A stretch of 64,000 bases of DNA from Thraustochytrium sp. TN22 (Eukaryota > Sar > Bigyra > Thraustochytrida > Thraustochytriidae), in assembly GCA_013306675.1 (NCBI GenBank), contig JABLUY010000127.1:1-64000 (forward strand). Reading direction: 5' to 3'. This document shows, piece by piece, positions 46,401 to 56,135 of this stretch (position 1 is the first letter of the stretch; every line of letters starts with the position of its first letter). Made by a program: the position numbers and the translations under genes. The notes below the pieces were generated by a model, which made no database searches, was not told the DNA's origin, and saw only the letters and a program-made list of their open reading frames with translations.

Positions 46401-46466
46401 AGGTTCGTCGAGCACTTCCCGGGCTTCCTCGTGCAGATCCTCGATAGGCATTACATTTTGCCGTGA
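43422..46466 (+). CDS. Metallo-beta-lactamase cyclic-nucleotide phosphodiesterase with cNMP-binding domains (GbpA/GbpB-like)
   Basis: A 1014-residue protein. MGACASSG at the start is a myristoylation plus palmitoylation signal. A metallo-beta-lactamase-fold domain (about 310-570) carries the metal-binding HCHADH at 384-389, with further residues in SADTNFSP and HEMGVPPIHTATHD. Two cyclic-nucleotide-binding domains follow: one from about 600 (VMKFEAGDRIVDEDDAVGHFWVVMYG), apparently split by a long insert before SFGETGISHS and VNAHTDCSLVRF, and one at about 900-1014 (FFGDMNSV, RAESTVECYVIG). This is the architecture of Dictyostelium GbpA/GbpB, where cyclic nucleotide binding stimulates hydrolysis. 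I infer a membrane-bound, cGMP- or cAMP-stimulated PDE. The gene converges on a PKG gene 291 bp away. Confidence 0.85.
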   Translation: MGACASSGYNGDPMGGWTGASAMSRSNTSARIVVPEPGPGESSVVVTEFDSLESITSVDEVCGASSAPKDGPRFVRQATCMDTETLHARAPFAASGQDAAKTLEPVSEDFPNLFRLDRDGYLVQTASAGVMQFGIPPESIKDCMHHGLEVPTFYVISGEMFDRQCGLSTAEFEFPAYYNYFVKKRRVTIFTTTSLEARIRAAFSETLLGPAERHLHLEQDFAPWLRHKSAFPNFAGEGIGLDAARSSLTIDDLLEFRPLRELQENHINDHLMVKHVREFDRKGSFELLFRVFEFGECIAKVPAVVRIRPPEALPVVAHHVYVPPLFGVTVLGASHGFDPKGNTTGFVLWINRSGIMVDPPPNSSQLMEHLGIAPSSIEGIILTHCHADHDAGTFQKILRQRQVRLYTTTTIKESFLRKYAAITGFELGFLNSLFSFKEVVIGTPIRIGCASLRFFYSLHTIPCIGFQATWNRSSIAYSADTNFSPALLERLHSEGVIGRDRRDQLLQFPFDATIVLHEMGVPPIHTATHDLEAKCEEDPTLKDRLFIVHAAPSAALKLQQLRDMETLRIPVQRCNGCVTREIVRLLRAQYFFRPIWRNPALLKQLAALGEVMKFEAGDRIVDEDDAVGHFWVVMYGAAVITPSDTDFVSRTLSDEAHLALVASSAAQASRRRHEALSEDDANLGKARVCIPPDSDGGCDLDSTDDVQGRQSVHHREFLRHTRSHPRDHAGQPQRHRQVLSGTDSFGETGISHSLERLLQRTDDAHGNVNLAVGQRGGGRSQGPAKYHGGRGGRGGTSSKSGKSKRHSLLKRLTVAVTPSRATSKPSETYGYHVNAHTDCSLVRFPIAALVDALLQSRSGTLVCDSLSLSSAAASISALEVLAANSALHDILVDQLCMEEFIRLLKRESFAQDDRVPEPAIVISGTVSVEQSSSSSGTFRGITRTDIDFQPKRCLGRGVFFGDMNSVARGLPSTLEIRAESTVECYVIGQRAFARFVEHFPGFLVQILDRHYILP

Positions 46467-46757
46467 CCAGCTTTGGTCCACGAGAAAGGTCGAGCCGCCT
46501 TTTTTCTTCTTTAATTGAAAGGGAACCCCGCCCGCCTGCTCGCTCGCCCGCTCGCTCGCTCGCTCGCTCGCTGGCACGTGTGAGCTCGTGCGTCAATTTT
46601 TGGAAAGAAGATGATCATCATGGATGTTTCTACTCATGTCAATCACGGTGCTGCCGAGATCACATTGTGCGCGTAAAAGCGCGGGGAGAAGTAATGCACT
46701 TCCCCTTTTGTGCACGCCTTTGTTGTCCCTTTTTTTAGAAATTGCCTGCAGTGGGGC
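46467..46757. other. Convergent spacer with CTCG microsatellite
   Basis: A (CTCG)n tract at about 46540-46571 and A+T-richer flanks between the PDE and PKG stops. Probably both 3' UTRs. Confidence 0.7.
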
Positions 46758-49618
46758 TCAGAACTCGTTGTACCAGGTGCCACCGGACTCCATCATGGAG
46801 TCATCTACGAACTTGTCGTCCTCCTCGTGGCGGTCGTCGCAGGACTCGAAGTTCTCCGCGTCAAGTCCCGACTCGGGGACGCGCGGGCGGAACTGCTCGG
46901 CGAGAATGAAGGTGCGCTTCTCCATCTTGTCCCAGTCAAGCGCAAAGGAGAACTCCTCTGTGACGCCGAAGAACGGGTGCTCCTTGACGTGCGCGGCGTT
47001 GGCCTTGCGCGTACCGTAGCGCTTGCTTGGCGAAGGGCAAAGAAGCCGCAGCAGGAGCGAACAGAGTTCAGGGCCAAAGAGGGGCGGGAACTGGATGGAC
47101 GGGTAGTACTTTTCGTACTTGGAGATTTCAATGTAGCAGTCCCAGGAGTTCTGGGAGACAACATGAAAGGGCGAGAAGCCAGAGGCCATCTCGTAGACAA
47201 TGACGCCGAGGCTCCACCAGTCGACGCCCTTGGAGTGGCCGCTGCGCTTGTAGACCTCGGGCGCCGTGTATTCGGGCGTGCCACACAGCGAATAGGTGCG
47301 CTGATCATGGATCATCTTGGCGAAGCCGAAATCGGCGAGCTTGAGATAGCCGGTCTCGTCCAGCAGCAGGTTCTCCGGCTTCATGTCGCGGTGGATGATG
47401 CCCTGCCCGTGCAGATATTCGAGCGCGAGCACGATGCAGGCCGTGTAGAAGCGGCACTGTGACTCGAGCTCAAAGCAGCCACAGATGATGTCGTCGTCAT
47501 CGCTGATATCGGCGTTGCGCGCGTCGACGGTGTCCTTCATCAGCGAGTAGAGCTCGCCGCCCAGGCAAACCTCGGTGAGCATGTAGACCGAGTCGCCCTT
47601 GTTGTAGGTGCAGATGAGGTTGACGAGAAAGGGCGAATGCGTGGCAGACATGAGCTCACGCTCGTTCTTGACGAAGCGTTGCTGCTTCTTGGCCACAACG
47701 GTGGCCTTGCGGATGCGCTTGAGCGCGTAGGTCTCGCCGGTGACGCGGTCGCGCACGAGGTCGACCGTGCCATAGGAGCCACTGCCCAGCGTGCGCACCT
47801 TCTGCAGCTTGTCCCAGGGCACCTGGTGCTTTTTGTTCTCCTTGGCGGACTTGCGGTGCTGGAAGGTGTCGCCGAGCTTCTGCTTGAGCCCCTCGGAGAG
47901 AAATTTCTCGAAGCTGGACCGCTTGAGCCCCCATACCTTGGTCTTGCCCGGGCCGACGGCGTACACATTGCAGCGGCGCGGCGCGTTGGTGAGCAGCGCG
48001 CCCTCGCCAAAGTAGTCGCCGCTGATGAGGGTGCCGACGCGCTTCGGCTCGGCGCCCTCACCGGCGCCGTCCTCCGTCATTGTGCATTCGAGCGTGCCAT
48101 CCTTGACGATGTAGAAGATGTCGCCCATCTCGCCTTGGTGCACGACGTACTCGTTGGGCTCAAACTCGACCTCTTCAAGCGTGGACACGATCATGCTGAG
48201 CTGGGAGTCCTCGAGATCCTTGGCCAGGTCGAGGCTCTTGAGCACGCGATAGCACAGGTTGTGCTCGAAGAGCTCACGCAGGGACCCCATGTACTCCTGG
48301 AATTCATGTCGGCCGAGCGCCAGGCACTTGACCACGTCCGAGTCCGCGATCGCGTTCGCGTTGCGCACGCCGAAAGCCTCTCCGGACGACCCGTCGTCCA
48401 GCAGCGCGCCCTCGCCGATGTACTCGCCGCGCGTGCGCCGCGCCACGACCGCGGCCGTCGGCGCAGCCTTGTTGCCGCCGGCCACCTGCGTGTGCCGGCT
48501 GTTGGCTTGCGTGATCACCACCTCGCCTTCCTCGATGAAGTACATCGTGTGGCCCTGCTCGCCCTGGCGCATCAGGTACTCGCCCCGCACGAAAGTGATG
48601 GGCTTGAGCGCCGCCGCGATGGCCTCGCGCGTCTCGCGCGGCAGCTCCTTGAGGCCTGGAATCTCCGTGATATTTTCCAAGAGCGAACCGCCGCGCTCCA
48701 GCTTGCGCTTGAGCGCCTCCACCGTAACCTTCTGGTATTGGAGCCGGGTGATGACCCACAGCCGGCAGTCCGTCACGGCGCGCAGCGTGCCGGAGCACAG
48801 GCCGGGCCCGAGAAGCGCCTGCTCGTTGCCGAAGGTCGCCGGGGCCCCGTCAATCTCCATATCGCCGTCAACCAGCAGCACAAAGTACAGGAACGGCAGG
48901 TCCTTGACGAAGATGTCTTCGCCCGCGGCGCAAGTCGCCTCCGACATGCTGTCGAAGAGGTCGTCCAGGACCTCCTCGCCCACCAGCGGGAAGGCCTCCA
49001 TGTTCCGCCGGGCGCGTTCCTTGTCCTCCTCGGTCTTGGCGGCCTCGCCCGAGATTTTGATGCCGCTCGTGCGCAAGCCGCTGCTCGCCTCATTGCCGTC
49101 CAGCTCAGCCCTGAAGCCCGTGAACCCCTTCTTCTTGACGCGAAAGCGCGCGCTCTCCTCGTCGCGGAAGCGCGCGCGCGCGCGTGGTTTGCGCCAATGT
49201 TCAGCGTACCAGAACCGTCAGTTTCCGCATCGCTTGGGCTCCTGCGCGGCTTTGCATTTTGCTGCGTCTGTTGCTGCTGTGCGCGCTCCTGCTGCTCACG
49301 GGCGGCCGCCCTGCGGCGCTCATCCTCGTGCTTGGCCTCCTCCTCCTGCTCTTCCTCCCGCCGTGCCGAGGCTGCGTCCTCGGCTTCCTTCTGCTCCTTG
49401 TGCGCGCGGTCCCCGTCGCCGTAGGTTGCTGCGCTCCGTGGCGACCCGGCGTCCACGTCCGCGGTCTTGCCTTCCTTGTTGCGCACGTCGATGTCCTTGG
49501 TGCTGCGGCTGCTCTGCGCGACCTCCTCCTCGGCCTTACCCTCCCCCACGTCGGGCGTAGGCGGCTCGAGGGGGCCCACCTCGCTGGCCGACGACTTCTT
49601 CGACGCGCCGCCGCCCAT
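46758..49618 (-). CDS. cGMP-dependent protein kinase (PKG), frame broken at a (CG)7 tract
   Basis: An AGC kinase preceded by cyclic-nucleotide-binding domains. The kinase lies at about 47815-46990 (LGSGSYGTVDLV, YALKRI, HRDMKPENLLLD, DFGFAK, CGTPEYTAPEV) and is followed by the AGC tail ending GGTWYNEF. Upstream are cNB domains at about 48980-48700 (degenerate), 48650-48270 (GEYIGEGALL) and 48230-47880 (GDYFGEGALL). This frame is open from about 49222 but has no early ATG. A second frame begins at 49618 with MGGGASKK, a strong myristoylation signal, and runs into the same region two bases out of phase. The only low-complexity joint is (CG)7 at 49171-49184. With one CG fewer the two read as one 952-residue protein. 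Otherwise translation may start at the first internal Met (49001) and the lipid anchor is lost. Confidence 0.85.
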
Positions 49619-50231
49619 CTTCGCAAGCCTCTGCGCGCCGCTCGGGCCCGACTCCGGCTACGTTTTGCAGCAGCGGCCGGGCACTGCGTTCGTTGGTGCG
49701 CGGCCTGCGCGGCCTGCGCCTGCTGGCGTCCCTTCCCGCCGCGCCTGTTCGATTGGGGGGGGGATCAGCTCTCGCAGCGCGCGCTCGTTTTTGCACGGGA
49801 ACTCAACCGACACTTGGGGAGGGGGGCACCATGCGTGTTCTCCAGGCGCGCGAGGCGCGCCATCCTAGCCAGAGGCAACCGGGACCGGGCCGAGCGCGGC
49901 GCCAACGCACGCCGTGCCTCTCCCGGCGCGGTGCGCAAAAGCTTCCTGGTTTGGCCTCTCCGGCTTGGCACGCTTACGACGAACTGTCCTCATTCAGGAC
50001 GGGCTATGAGGAGGGGGGGGGCGTTCGTCTGTCAAGTGCGAGCATCAAGTGCGAGAGCATCAAGTGCGAGAATTCCTGGCAAGAAACAACGCGCACAACA
50101 GTCGTATCTGGTTCTTTCCTTTCTTTTCAAGTTCACAGTGGCGGTGCCATACTCGACGGCCTTCTCGTTGGCCAGGCCGACGGACGCAGACGATATAGGT
50201 AGTTTTTTCTCGCTTTGGACCGCCTGATACA
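49619..50231. other. Intergenic region
   Basis: 613 bp between the PKG start and the elongase 3' end, both on the minus strand. It includes G runs (49754-49762 and 50012-50020) and three copies of ATCAAGTGCGAG-like units (about 50033-50070). It probably holds the PKG promoter. No gene supported. Confidence 0.55.
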
Positions 50232-51281
50232 TTAGGCCGCCTTGGCCTTGGTGCTCGCGGCATCCGGCATGGACGGGACCACGGCAGCGCTGGGACCCGT
50301 GCACCAGAGCGGGGCCCAATTCATCTGAAAGCCGAAGAGGTAGAGCATGATGAGGTGATACGAGATCTCGAGGTACGCGAGCTCCACCGGTACAATCCGC
50401 TCAAACTTGAGGGCGCAAAGCGCATGGACTGCGTGCGGTGCATGGCAGGGCGCAGGGGTCAGTCAACCAGGAGCAAACAAGCGCGAACTGGGTGGCAAGA
50501 ACTTACGGACGCAACTGGCGAACTGCGTGAGCTGAAAGGCGGTGATGTAACGCTTGAACGGGTTGTTGATGCCAAAGCTCGACACGAGGTAGTGCGTGTA
50601 CATGATGACGTGCGTGACGGAGTTGATAAAGGCGCCGTAAGCGCTGACGCCCGAGCCCCAGCCGCGGCTGAGCAGGAACGGCCAGACGATGGCGATCGTA
50701 GCGTGGTGGAAGACCTGCAAGAAGGAGATCTGCCGATAGCTCTTCTTGAAGACCATCACAAAGGTGTCCACGTAGTCAAGGTACTTGGACAAGAAGTGCA
50801 GAAAGACGAACCACTCGACGTCCGCGTCGCGCTGCGTGTTGAGCCCGAACGGGTTCCAGATGCTCGCGGGCAGCAGGCCCCAGCTCATGTACGCGCACAA
50901 CACAATCTGCACCAGGTTGTACACAGGCTGCACGCGGTTGCGCAGCACCTCCGTCTTGGGCGCCTTATCCGCCATGAAGCGGCTCAGAGTCCACACCGCC
51001 ACCAGGTACACGGCCGGCACGCCCAGATACACGGTCGGCGACACCATCAGGTCGTAGAACGGGCCCTGGTTGAACGCCATGCGCCCGCCCGTCGCGTCCG
51101 GCGCATGCTCGCTCGCATACGCAAGGCCGCACACGAAGAGCGTGCAGATGCTCAACGTGCGCAGAGTCCCCGCACTGCGGTCGATCTCCGGGCCCTTTCG
51201 CTTCGGCGAAGCCTTCGCCGCCGCGTCACCCACGGCGCTCGGCGCCGTGGCGCTCTCCACCGTATCCGTCCGTACGGCCAT
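50232..51281 (-). CDS. ELO-family fatty acid elongase (QxxHH type), two exons
   Basis: Exons 51281-50507 and 50428-50232 join in phase across a 78-bp intron (donor GTAAGT, acceptor GCAG) to give 323 residues. This is a polytopic ER 3-ketoacyl-CoA synthase of the ELO family. Motifs: KYLDYVDT (K-x-x-D/E-x-x-D-T), the histidine box QVFHH (Gln189 to His193), NSVTHVIMYTHY and TAFQLTQF. After splicing, the last helices (LHALCALKFERIVPVELAYL, HLIMLYLFGF) restore the expected C-terminus, and the end is Lys/Ala-rich (STKAKAA). Gln replacing the first box His is the variant known from microalgal delta-9 PUFA elongases such as Isochrysis IgASE1. Start: Met at 51281 in a good context; a Met at 51350 is also in frame. 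Confidence 0.92.
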
Positions 51282-51984
51282 GATCTCGCTCGGCACGCGT
51301 CGCACGCTCTCCGCCGCTCCGAAGATTGTACTTGCAGGTCTGCAGGTCACGACGCGTTTCTGATACGAGGCCGACCAAGCCGCCGCTCTCCGAGGTGGTA
51401 GTACCTGGGCGCACGCACCTGAAATTTTGCTCTGCGCGTCCTGCTACCCCGCCCTCGGCCAGTCAAGCTGTATCGCCGCTTCTCGATTTAGAGGTAACAA
51501 GTCTGCTGGTGCGTTTCTTGCTGCCCCCTGGGCTAGGCAACCAGGTCCAGGAGTAGCCGTGCAGAAGCCGCCGTGCAGAGCGCAGCTTCGGCACGAGAAC
51601 TATGCAGCTATGCTATCAACTTACTGTGTTCGCGTCAAGACTGTCGCGGTGCGGTGCGGGGCCTCTTGCATCGTCGCCCGCGTCATCGTGGGCGCGCCGC
51701 TGCCGCCACAGACTCCGGTTTCGAGCGCCGCCTGTCATCCTTTCGCGCTGTACGTCCCCTGCTTGAAGTCTCAACGCCACCTGCCCACGAGCCTCCAAAA
51801 GCTGACGTGAGCGTGCTTCGCGCCACGTGCCATCGCGCCAGGCAGGCAGGCAGCCAGCCGGACCGCCGTGTCTTGGCCCTGTCACTGAGTCAAGAGCGGC
51901 GGTCGCTGCCAAAAGCTTTGCCGGCCGCTCTAGCCGCTGGCCGGGCAAGCAGCCCGGACCTCGGCCACGCACAAAGCGGCCTCG

Positions 51985-52047
51985 CCGTCCGCCGAGTCCG
52001 CCGGGTCCGCCGAGTCCTCCGAGTCCTCCAGGTCCTCCGCCGCGAGG
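51985..52047. repeat. 9-bp CCGAGTCCK-type tandem array
   Basis: About seven imperfect 9-bp units (CCGCCGAGT, CCTCCGAGT and similar). They read as Pro-Pro-Ser/Gly in one frame, which explains a collagen-like open frame. Confidence 0.8.
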
Positions 52048-52224
52048 CAGTCCCGCTTCGTGCGCACCGCGACGTCTTTACTTGTGTGACCATGACTCCT
52101 CATCATCGATCAGGCTGAGTGGTATGATGTCCGCGCGGCACTGGCACTGCAGCGCCCGTCCTGGTGCTGCTCCGAGTCTGCGCGCAGCGGCAGCTGCTAG
52201 GTTAGCTGGAGCTGCGCTTCCACG

Positions 52225-52290
52225 CAATGCAATGCAACGCAATGCAGTGCAATGCAGTGCAATGCAGTGCAATGCAGCGCAGCGCAGCGA
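52225..52290. repeat. Pentanucleotide (GCAAT/GCAGT) array
   Basis: About twelve 5-bp units alternate AATGC and AGTGC/AGCGC just upstream of the SDR-CbiX gene. Confidence 0.9.
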
Positions 52291-52493
52291 ATGCGAGGCC
52301 ACGCGAGGCCATGGCCATGCGGAAAGTGCCGGGTTCGCCGTCGCGCGGGTTCGCCGTCGCGCAGGGCGTCGTCGTCGACCTCGTCGTCGTCTCCGAGGTG
52401 AAGCTGCTGCAGATCCTGCGGCGGGGAGCGAGCGAGCTAGGCCCGGTCCGAGGCCAGGAGCGGGCGGCGGCGGAGGCGGCAGGCCGCTCGAAG

Positions 52494-54767
52494 ATGGAGC
52501 GCAAGGCGGGCCGCGGCGGCGCGGCGGCCAAGGCGCCGGAGAAGTCCATCTTCATCTTCGGGCTCGGCTACGTGGGCACGCGGCTGGCCAACAAACTCGC
52601 GCAGCAGGGCTGGCGCGTGGGCGGCAGCGTGCGCGAGCTGGAGCTGGAGGACGAGGACTTCGCGGAGTTCTCGCCGGCCAAGGACCTGGACGAGCGCGTG
52701 GAGCGATGCCAGTTCCCGTTCCCGGAGGGTGCCGCGCTCGACGTGGAGGCGTGCAAGGCGTGGCTGCGCCCGTATGACAACCTGCTCTTCACGGCGCCCG
52801 TGGGCCGCGCGAGCGGCAAGGACCCTTTTCTAGGCGACCCGGTGCTGGGCCGTGCGCTCGTGGAGCTGGCCGAGGAGGGCGAGGTGGACTGGGCCGGCTA
52901 TCTATCCACGACCTCGGTCTACGGCGACCACCAGGGCGCCTGGGTGGACGAGACCACGCCGCCCACGCCGCTGCTGTCGCGCGGCGAGCGTCGCCTCGAC
53001 GTGGAGCGCGCCTTTCTCACGTCTGGGCTGCCGGCGCACATCTTCCGGCTGCCCGGCATCTATGGGCCGGGCCGCGGGCCGGTGGCGCGTCTGCGGCGCG
53101 GGCTCGCCTCGCACGTGGTCAAGGAGGGCCACGTGTTCTCGCGCGCACACGTCGATGACATCGTGGGCGCCCTGGAGGCCTCGCTGGCCAAGCCTAACCC
53201 GGGCCGCGTCTACAACGTGGTCGACGACGAGCCGGAGATGTCGCATGTGGTGAACCAGTTCGCCTGCAAGGTCATGGGTCTGCGTGAGCCCAAAGTGCAA
53301 AACTATGAGGAGGCCAAGGACTCCATGAGCGCCATGCAGCGCAGCTTCTTCGCTGAGTGCAAGCGCGTCGGAAACAAGCGCCTTAAGGAGGAACTTGGCT
53401 ACACGCTGCTCTACCCGAGCTACCGCGAGGGTGTGCAGGCGCAGGTGGAGGAGGAGCTCGCTGCTGGCTGGACCATCATCGAGCCTGAGGCTGCCAAGGA
53501 GGTTGCCGCCGACGCGCCGCCAGCGCCCGCGGCCGCCGGCGCCGGTGGCGCTGCCAGCACCGGCTCCGAGGCCGCCTCGACGGCCCCCGGCGGAGAGCAT
53601 GCCGTGGCGAAGTCAAGGAAGCGGCCCGAGGCGTCGAGCCGCGGCGGCGGCAGCAGCGGCAGCGGTAGCGGCGGGCATGGCGGCGTCTCGGGCGCGATCT
53701 ACGGCCTCTTGAGCCGCGCGCGGGGCCTGCTGGCGACCTTCTCGCTGCTGGCCTGGGAGCGCGTGGCGCAGCCGCTCCACACGCTCGTGTGGAGCAGCCC
53801 GGTGGCGCCCTGGCTGGCGCGCGCGCTGCGCTTCGTCAGCCTCGGCTACCTGGTGCCGCGGCAGGCGCGCCAGCCCTGGCTGGCGCCTGGCGCGGCGCAG
53901 CCCACGACCTGTCTGCTCATCGACAACGGGAGTCTGCGCGCCGCCTCATACAAGCAGCTGCGCGTGCACGCCGGCAACCTGGAGGCGGAGCTGCGTCGCA
54001 GCGGTGTCGGCGGCGCTGAGGTGATCCCGGTCTCGGCGCGCTATAGCGACCGCATCGACCCGGCCGAGCTGGACGGCGAGCCAGCCCTCACGCTCGAGCC
54101 CACGCTCCAGCGCCTGGCGGAAGATGCCCAGGCCAAGGGCGAGGACCCGCCGCGTGTGCTTGCTGTGCCGTTCTTTCTTGGCCCGAGCCGCACCGTGACC
54201 GACTTTGTCCCAAAGCAGCTCTCCAACCTGCTCGGCGGTCGCGAGGGCGAAGACTGGGCCGTCGCGCCGGCGCTCGTCGCCTCGGATGGCCGCATCGCCG
54301 ACATGCTCTGCGATGGCGTGCGCAAGGTCGCCTCGGAGCAGGGGATCAAGGTGCCGCTCCGCGTGCTCCTGGTCGACCACGGCTCGCCCGAGCGCGCCGT
54401 GAACCGCACGCGTCGCGCGCTTGCGGCGCAGATGCGCCGCCGCCTTGGCGCCGAGGCCGTCTGCGTCGTGGACTGCAGTATGGAGCGCCGCGAGGGCCCG
54501 GCGTACGCCTTCAACGATCCGCTCCTGGAAAACGTTTTTGGCCTCGGCGGCCTGGACGAGGGCCCCGTCGTGCTCGCCATGGCCTTTCTCGCGCCCGGCC
54601 GCCACGCCGGCGAGGGCGGCGACATCGCCGAGATCCTCGATGGCGTGCGTCGCGAGCACCCCCGCCTCGAGGTCTTCGCCACGCCCCTCCTCGGCGACGT
54701 CCAGCTCAACGCTCCCAAGCTCCTCCCCATCCTCCGCGACCGCTGCCTCCAGGCCCGCGCCCTCTAA
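52494..54767 (+). CDS. Fusion of SDR/NAD-epimerase domain and CbiX/SirB-like chelatase
   Basis: A 757-residue two-part protein. Residues about 15-320 form an extended SDR of the YeeZ type: nucleotide-binding FIFGLGYVGTRLANKL, then YLSTTSVYGDHQG, FRLPGIYGPGRGP and the HVDDIVGAL segment. A Gly/Ser/Ala-rich linker (about 345-420) follows. The C-terminal half resembles a long CbiX/SirB chelatase: a first half-domain with LLIDNGSLRAAS, where the usual catalytic His of the HGS motif is Asn, and a second with LLVDHGSPERAV, where the His is retained; VPFFLGPSRTVTDFVP matches the GH-V/D loop region. SirB chelatases insert iron into sirohydrochlorin for siroheme. I infer a siroheme or tetrapyrrole role; the SDR partner's substrate is unknown. 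The first Met after the low-complexity stretch was chosen. Confidence 0.8.
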   Translation: MERKAGRGGAAAKAPEKSIFIFGLGYVGTRLANKLAQQGWRVGGSVRELELEDEDFAEFSPAKDLDERVERCQFPFPEGAALDVEACKAWLRPYDNLLFTAPVGRASGKDPFLGDPVLGRALVELAEEGEVDWAGYLSTTSVYGDHQGAWVDETTPPTPLLSRGERRLDVERAFLTSGLPAHIFRLPGIYGPGRGPVARLRRGLASHVVKEGHVFSRAHVDDIVGALEASLAKPNPGRVYNVVDDEPEMSHVVNQFACKVMGLREPKVQNYEEAKDSMSAMQRSFFAECKRVGNKRLKEELGYTLLYPSYREGVQAQVEEELAAGWTIIEPEAAKEVAADAPPAPAAAGAGGAASTGSEAASTAPGGEHAVAKSRKRPEASSRGGGSSGSGSGGHGGVSGAIYGLLSRARGLLATFSLLAWERVAQPLHTLVWSSPVAPWLARALRFVSLGYLVPRQARQPWLAPGAAQPTTCLLIDNGSLRAASYKQLRVHAGNLEAELRRSGVGGAEVIPVSARYSDRIDPAELDGEPALTLEPTLQRLAEDAQAKGEDPPRVLAVPFFLGPSRTVTDFVPKQLSNLLGGREGEDWAVAPALVASDGRIADMLCDGVRKVASEQGIKVPLRVLLVDHGSPERAVNRTRRALAAQMRRRLGAEAVCVVDCSMERREGPAYAFNDPLLENVFGLGGLDEGPVVLAMAFLAPGRHAGEGGDIAEILDGVRREHPRLEVFATPLLGDVQLNAPKLLPILRDRCLQARAL

Positions 54768-56135
54768 CGCCTGCGCGGCGCGCGCGCGCGTGAGGTTCGA
54801 GTAATAGTAGCTTTCAGAGAAGTAGGCCGCCAACTTGAAGTAGACCAAGTCCGGGAAGATGACGATGACCACGCTTGAGACGCTGCTGCTGCTGCTACTG
54901 CTCAGGCTGGCTGCAGCAGGGAGCAAGTCAAGTTGTGATCTTGCTTGCTTAACTTACTACCCGCCAGTCGCCAGGCTGCCTTACGTACGGTCACGTTAAT
55001 AAAAAACGTTTCCAGCAAGTCGTCCGGCGACACTCCGGACGGAGTCCGATCAACCAATCCTTCTACCCGCCACAAGTGCGCCAAGTGCGCAGCTGCGGCT
55101 GCTCGCCGTGGTTCGCGCAGGCCCCGCTCCGCGCTGGCCGTCGCGCGTGATGAGGATGCCCGCCACTGCACTACTAGCGGCGGAGGTATGCGCTCGTCGA
55201 CGGACGCTCCGCAGCAAGCTTCTGATCGCGGCCCTTTCGTAGCTCCGGCGCCCGGCCGCAGGTTGGTCGGCTGACCGTCGGCTTGCCACTCGCCGCGCGC
55301 TTGCCAAACGCAGCGCGCGCCACAGCCTGGCCGCTGGCGGCTCCTCCTCTCTAGCTTCCTGCACCGGGTGCACCCGCGCCACGCGCCTTTTGGCGGCAGA
55401 CTCGTCGGTGTCGTCACGGCGCGAGCAGCCAGTGCCCCAGCGCCACCAGCCAAAAGGCACCCGTCATCAAACTCTGCGCCGTGCGACACGACTCGCACAC
55501 GACACGGCTCGGCAGTACTTCGCTGTGGCCACTTGGGGTAAGTTATTAGTAGACGTCCAACGTTAGTTACTTCGCTGTCAGCCTGCTGCCAGAGCAAGGC
55601 TTCTTCGCGCAGCCCCGGGCCTTTCAGACAGGTTCGAGAGCCTCTCGCCTCGTGTAGGACACCCGGGCCCAGAGCCAGCCATCATCACCTGGCCGAAGCT
55701 TCTTCGAAGGAAACACAGTGCGTGCGTGGGTGAGTGAGTGAGTGCTGCTCGGCCTCGATTGTTCTGTGGTGCCACTCGCTCGCTCGCCGCCCACCTCGCC
55801 TCGCCGTGCTCTACTAGCTAGAGCACCGACGGCCAGCCCAGCCCAGGCGCGACGGCGCCTGGCACGACAGCAACGCCAGCCACGGCTCGCGCCGGCCGCC
55901 CTGGCGCCCGCGCCCGCGCCCGCCAGCGCCCTCGCTCGCTCGCTCGCTCGCGGCGCCTCGAACTTGGCTTGGACATTACGGGGACCCGCTGGAGGCGTCC
56001 CCGCGGCGGCGCGTGCAGCGGCGGCGGCGCGACAGCACAAGGCGCGCGCGGCGGGCACGCGCGCGAGCTCGATCAAAGCCGCTCGCTGGTCGCGCGGGCG
56101 CGCTTGCGGCGGCGCGGCGGGGCCGGCGCGGCGCG
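54768..56135. other. Intergenic region
   Basis: About 1.37 kb between the SDR-CbiX and OSCA genes. Composition is mixed. A GTGA run (about 55731-55744) and a (TCGC)n tract (55930-55950) occur near the right end. A minus-strand frame at 54902-55597 is open for 231 codons, but its third positions are not biased and I recognise no domain. Probably promoter sequence for the OSCA gene. Confidence 0.5.

Larger units (their letters stand above)
51282..52493. other. Divergent upstream region
   Basis: About 1.2 kb between the elongase and the SDR-CbiX gene. It contains a 9-bp array and a GCAAT-type array, both listed separately. A frame in phase with the downstream gene opens at 52227, but its first part only translates the array (QCNAMQCNA). 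I see no separate gene. Confidence 0.55.

Noticed and set aside
52227-52493. Cys/Asn/Gln-rich extension of the SDR-CbiX protein
   Set aside because: It translates the pentanucleotide array and lacks similarity; the Met at 52494 precedes the Rossmann fold directly.
54902-55597. 231-codon minus-strand frame between the SDR-CbiX and OSCA genes
   Set aside because: Third positions are unbiased, it has no recognisable domain and no homologue I can name. Left as intergenic.
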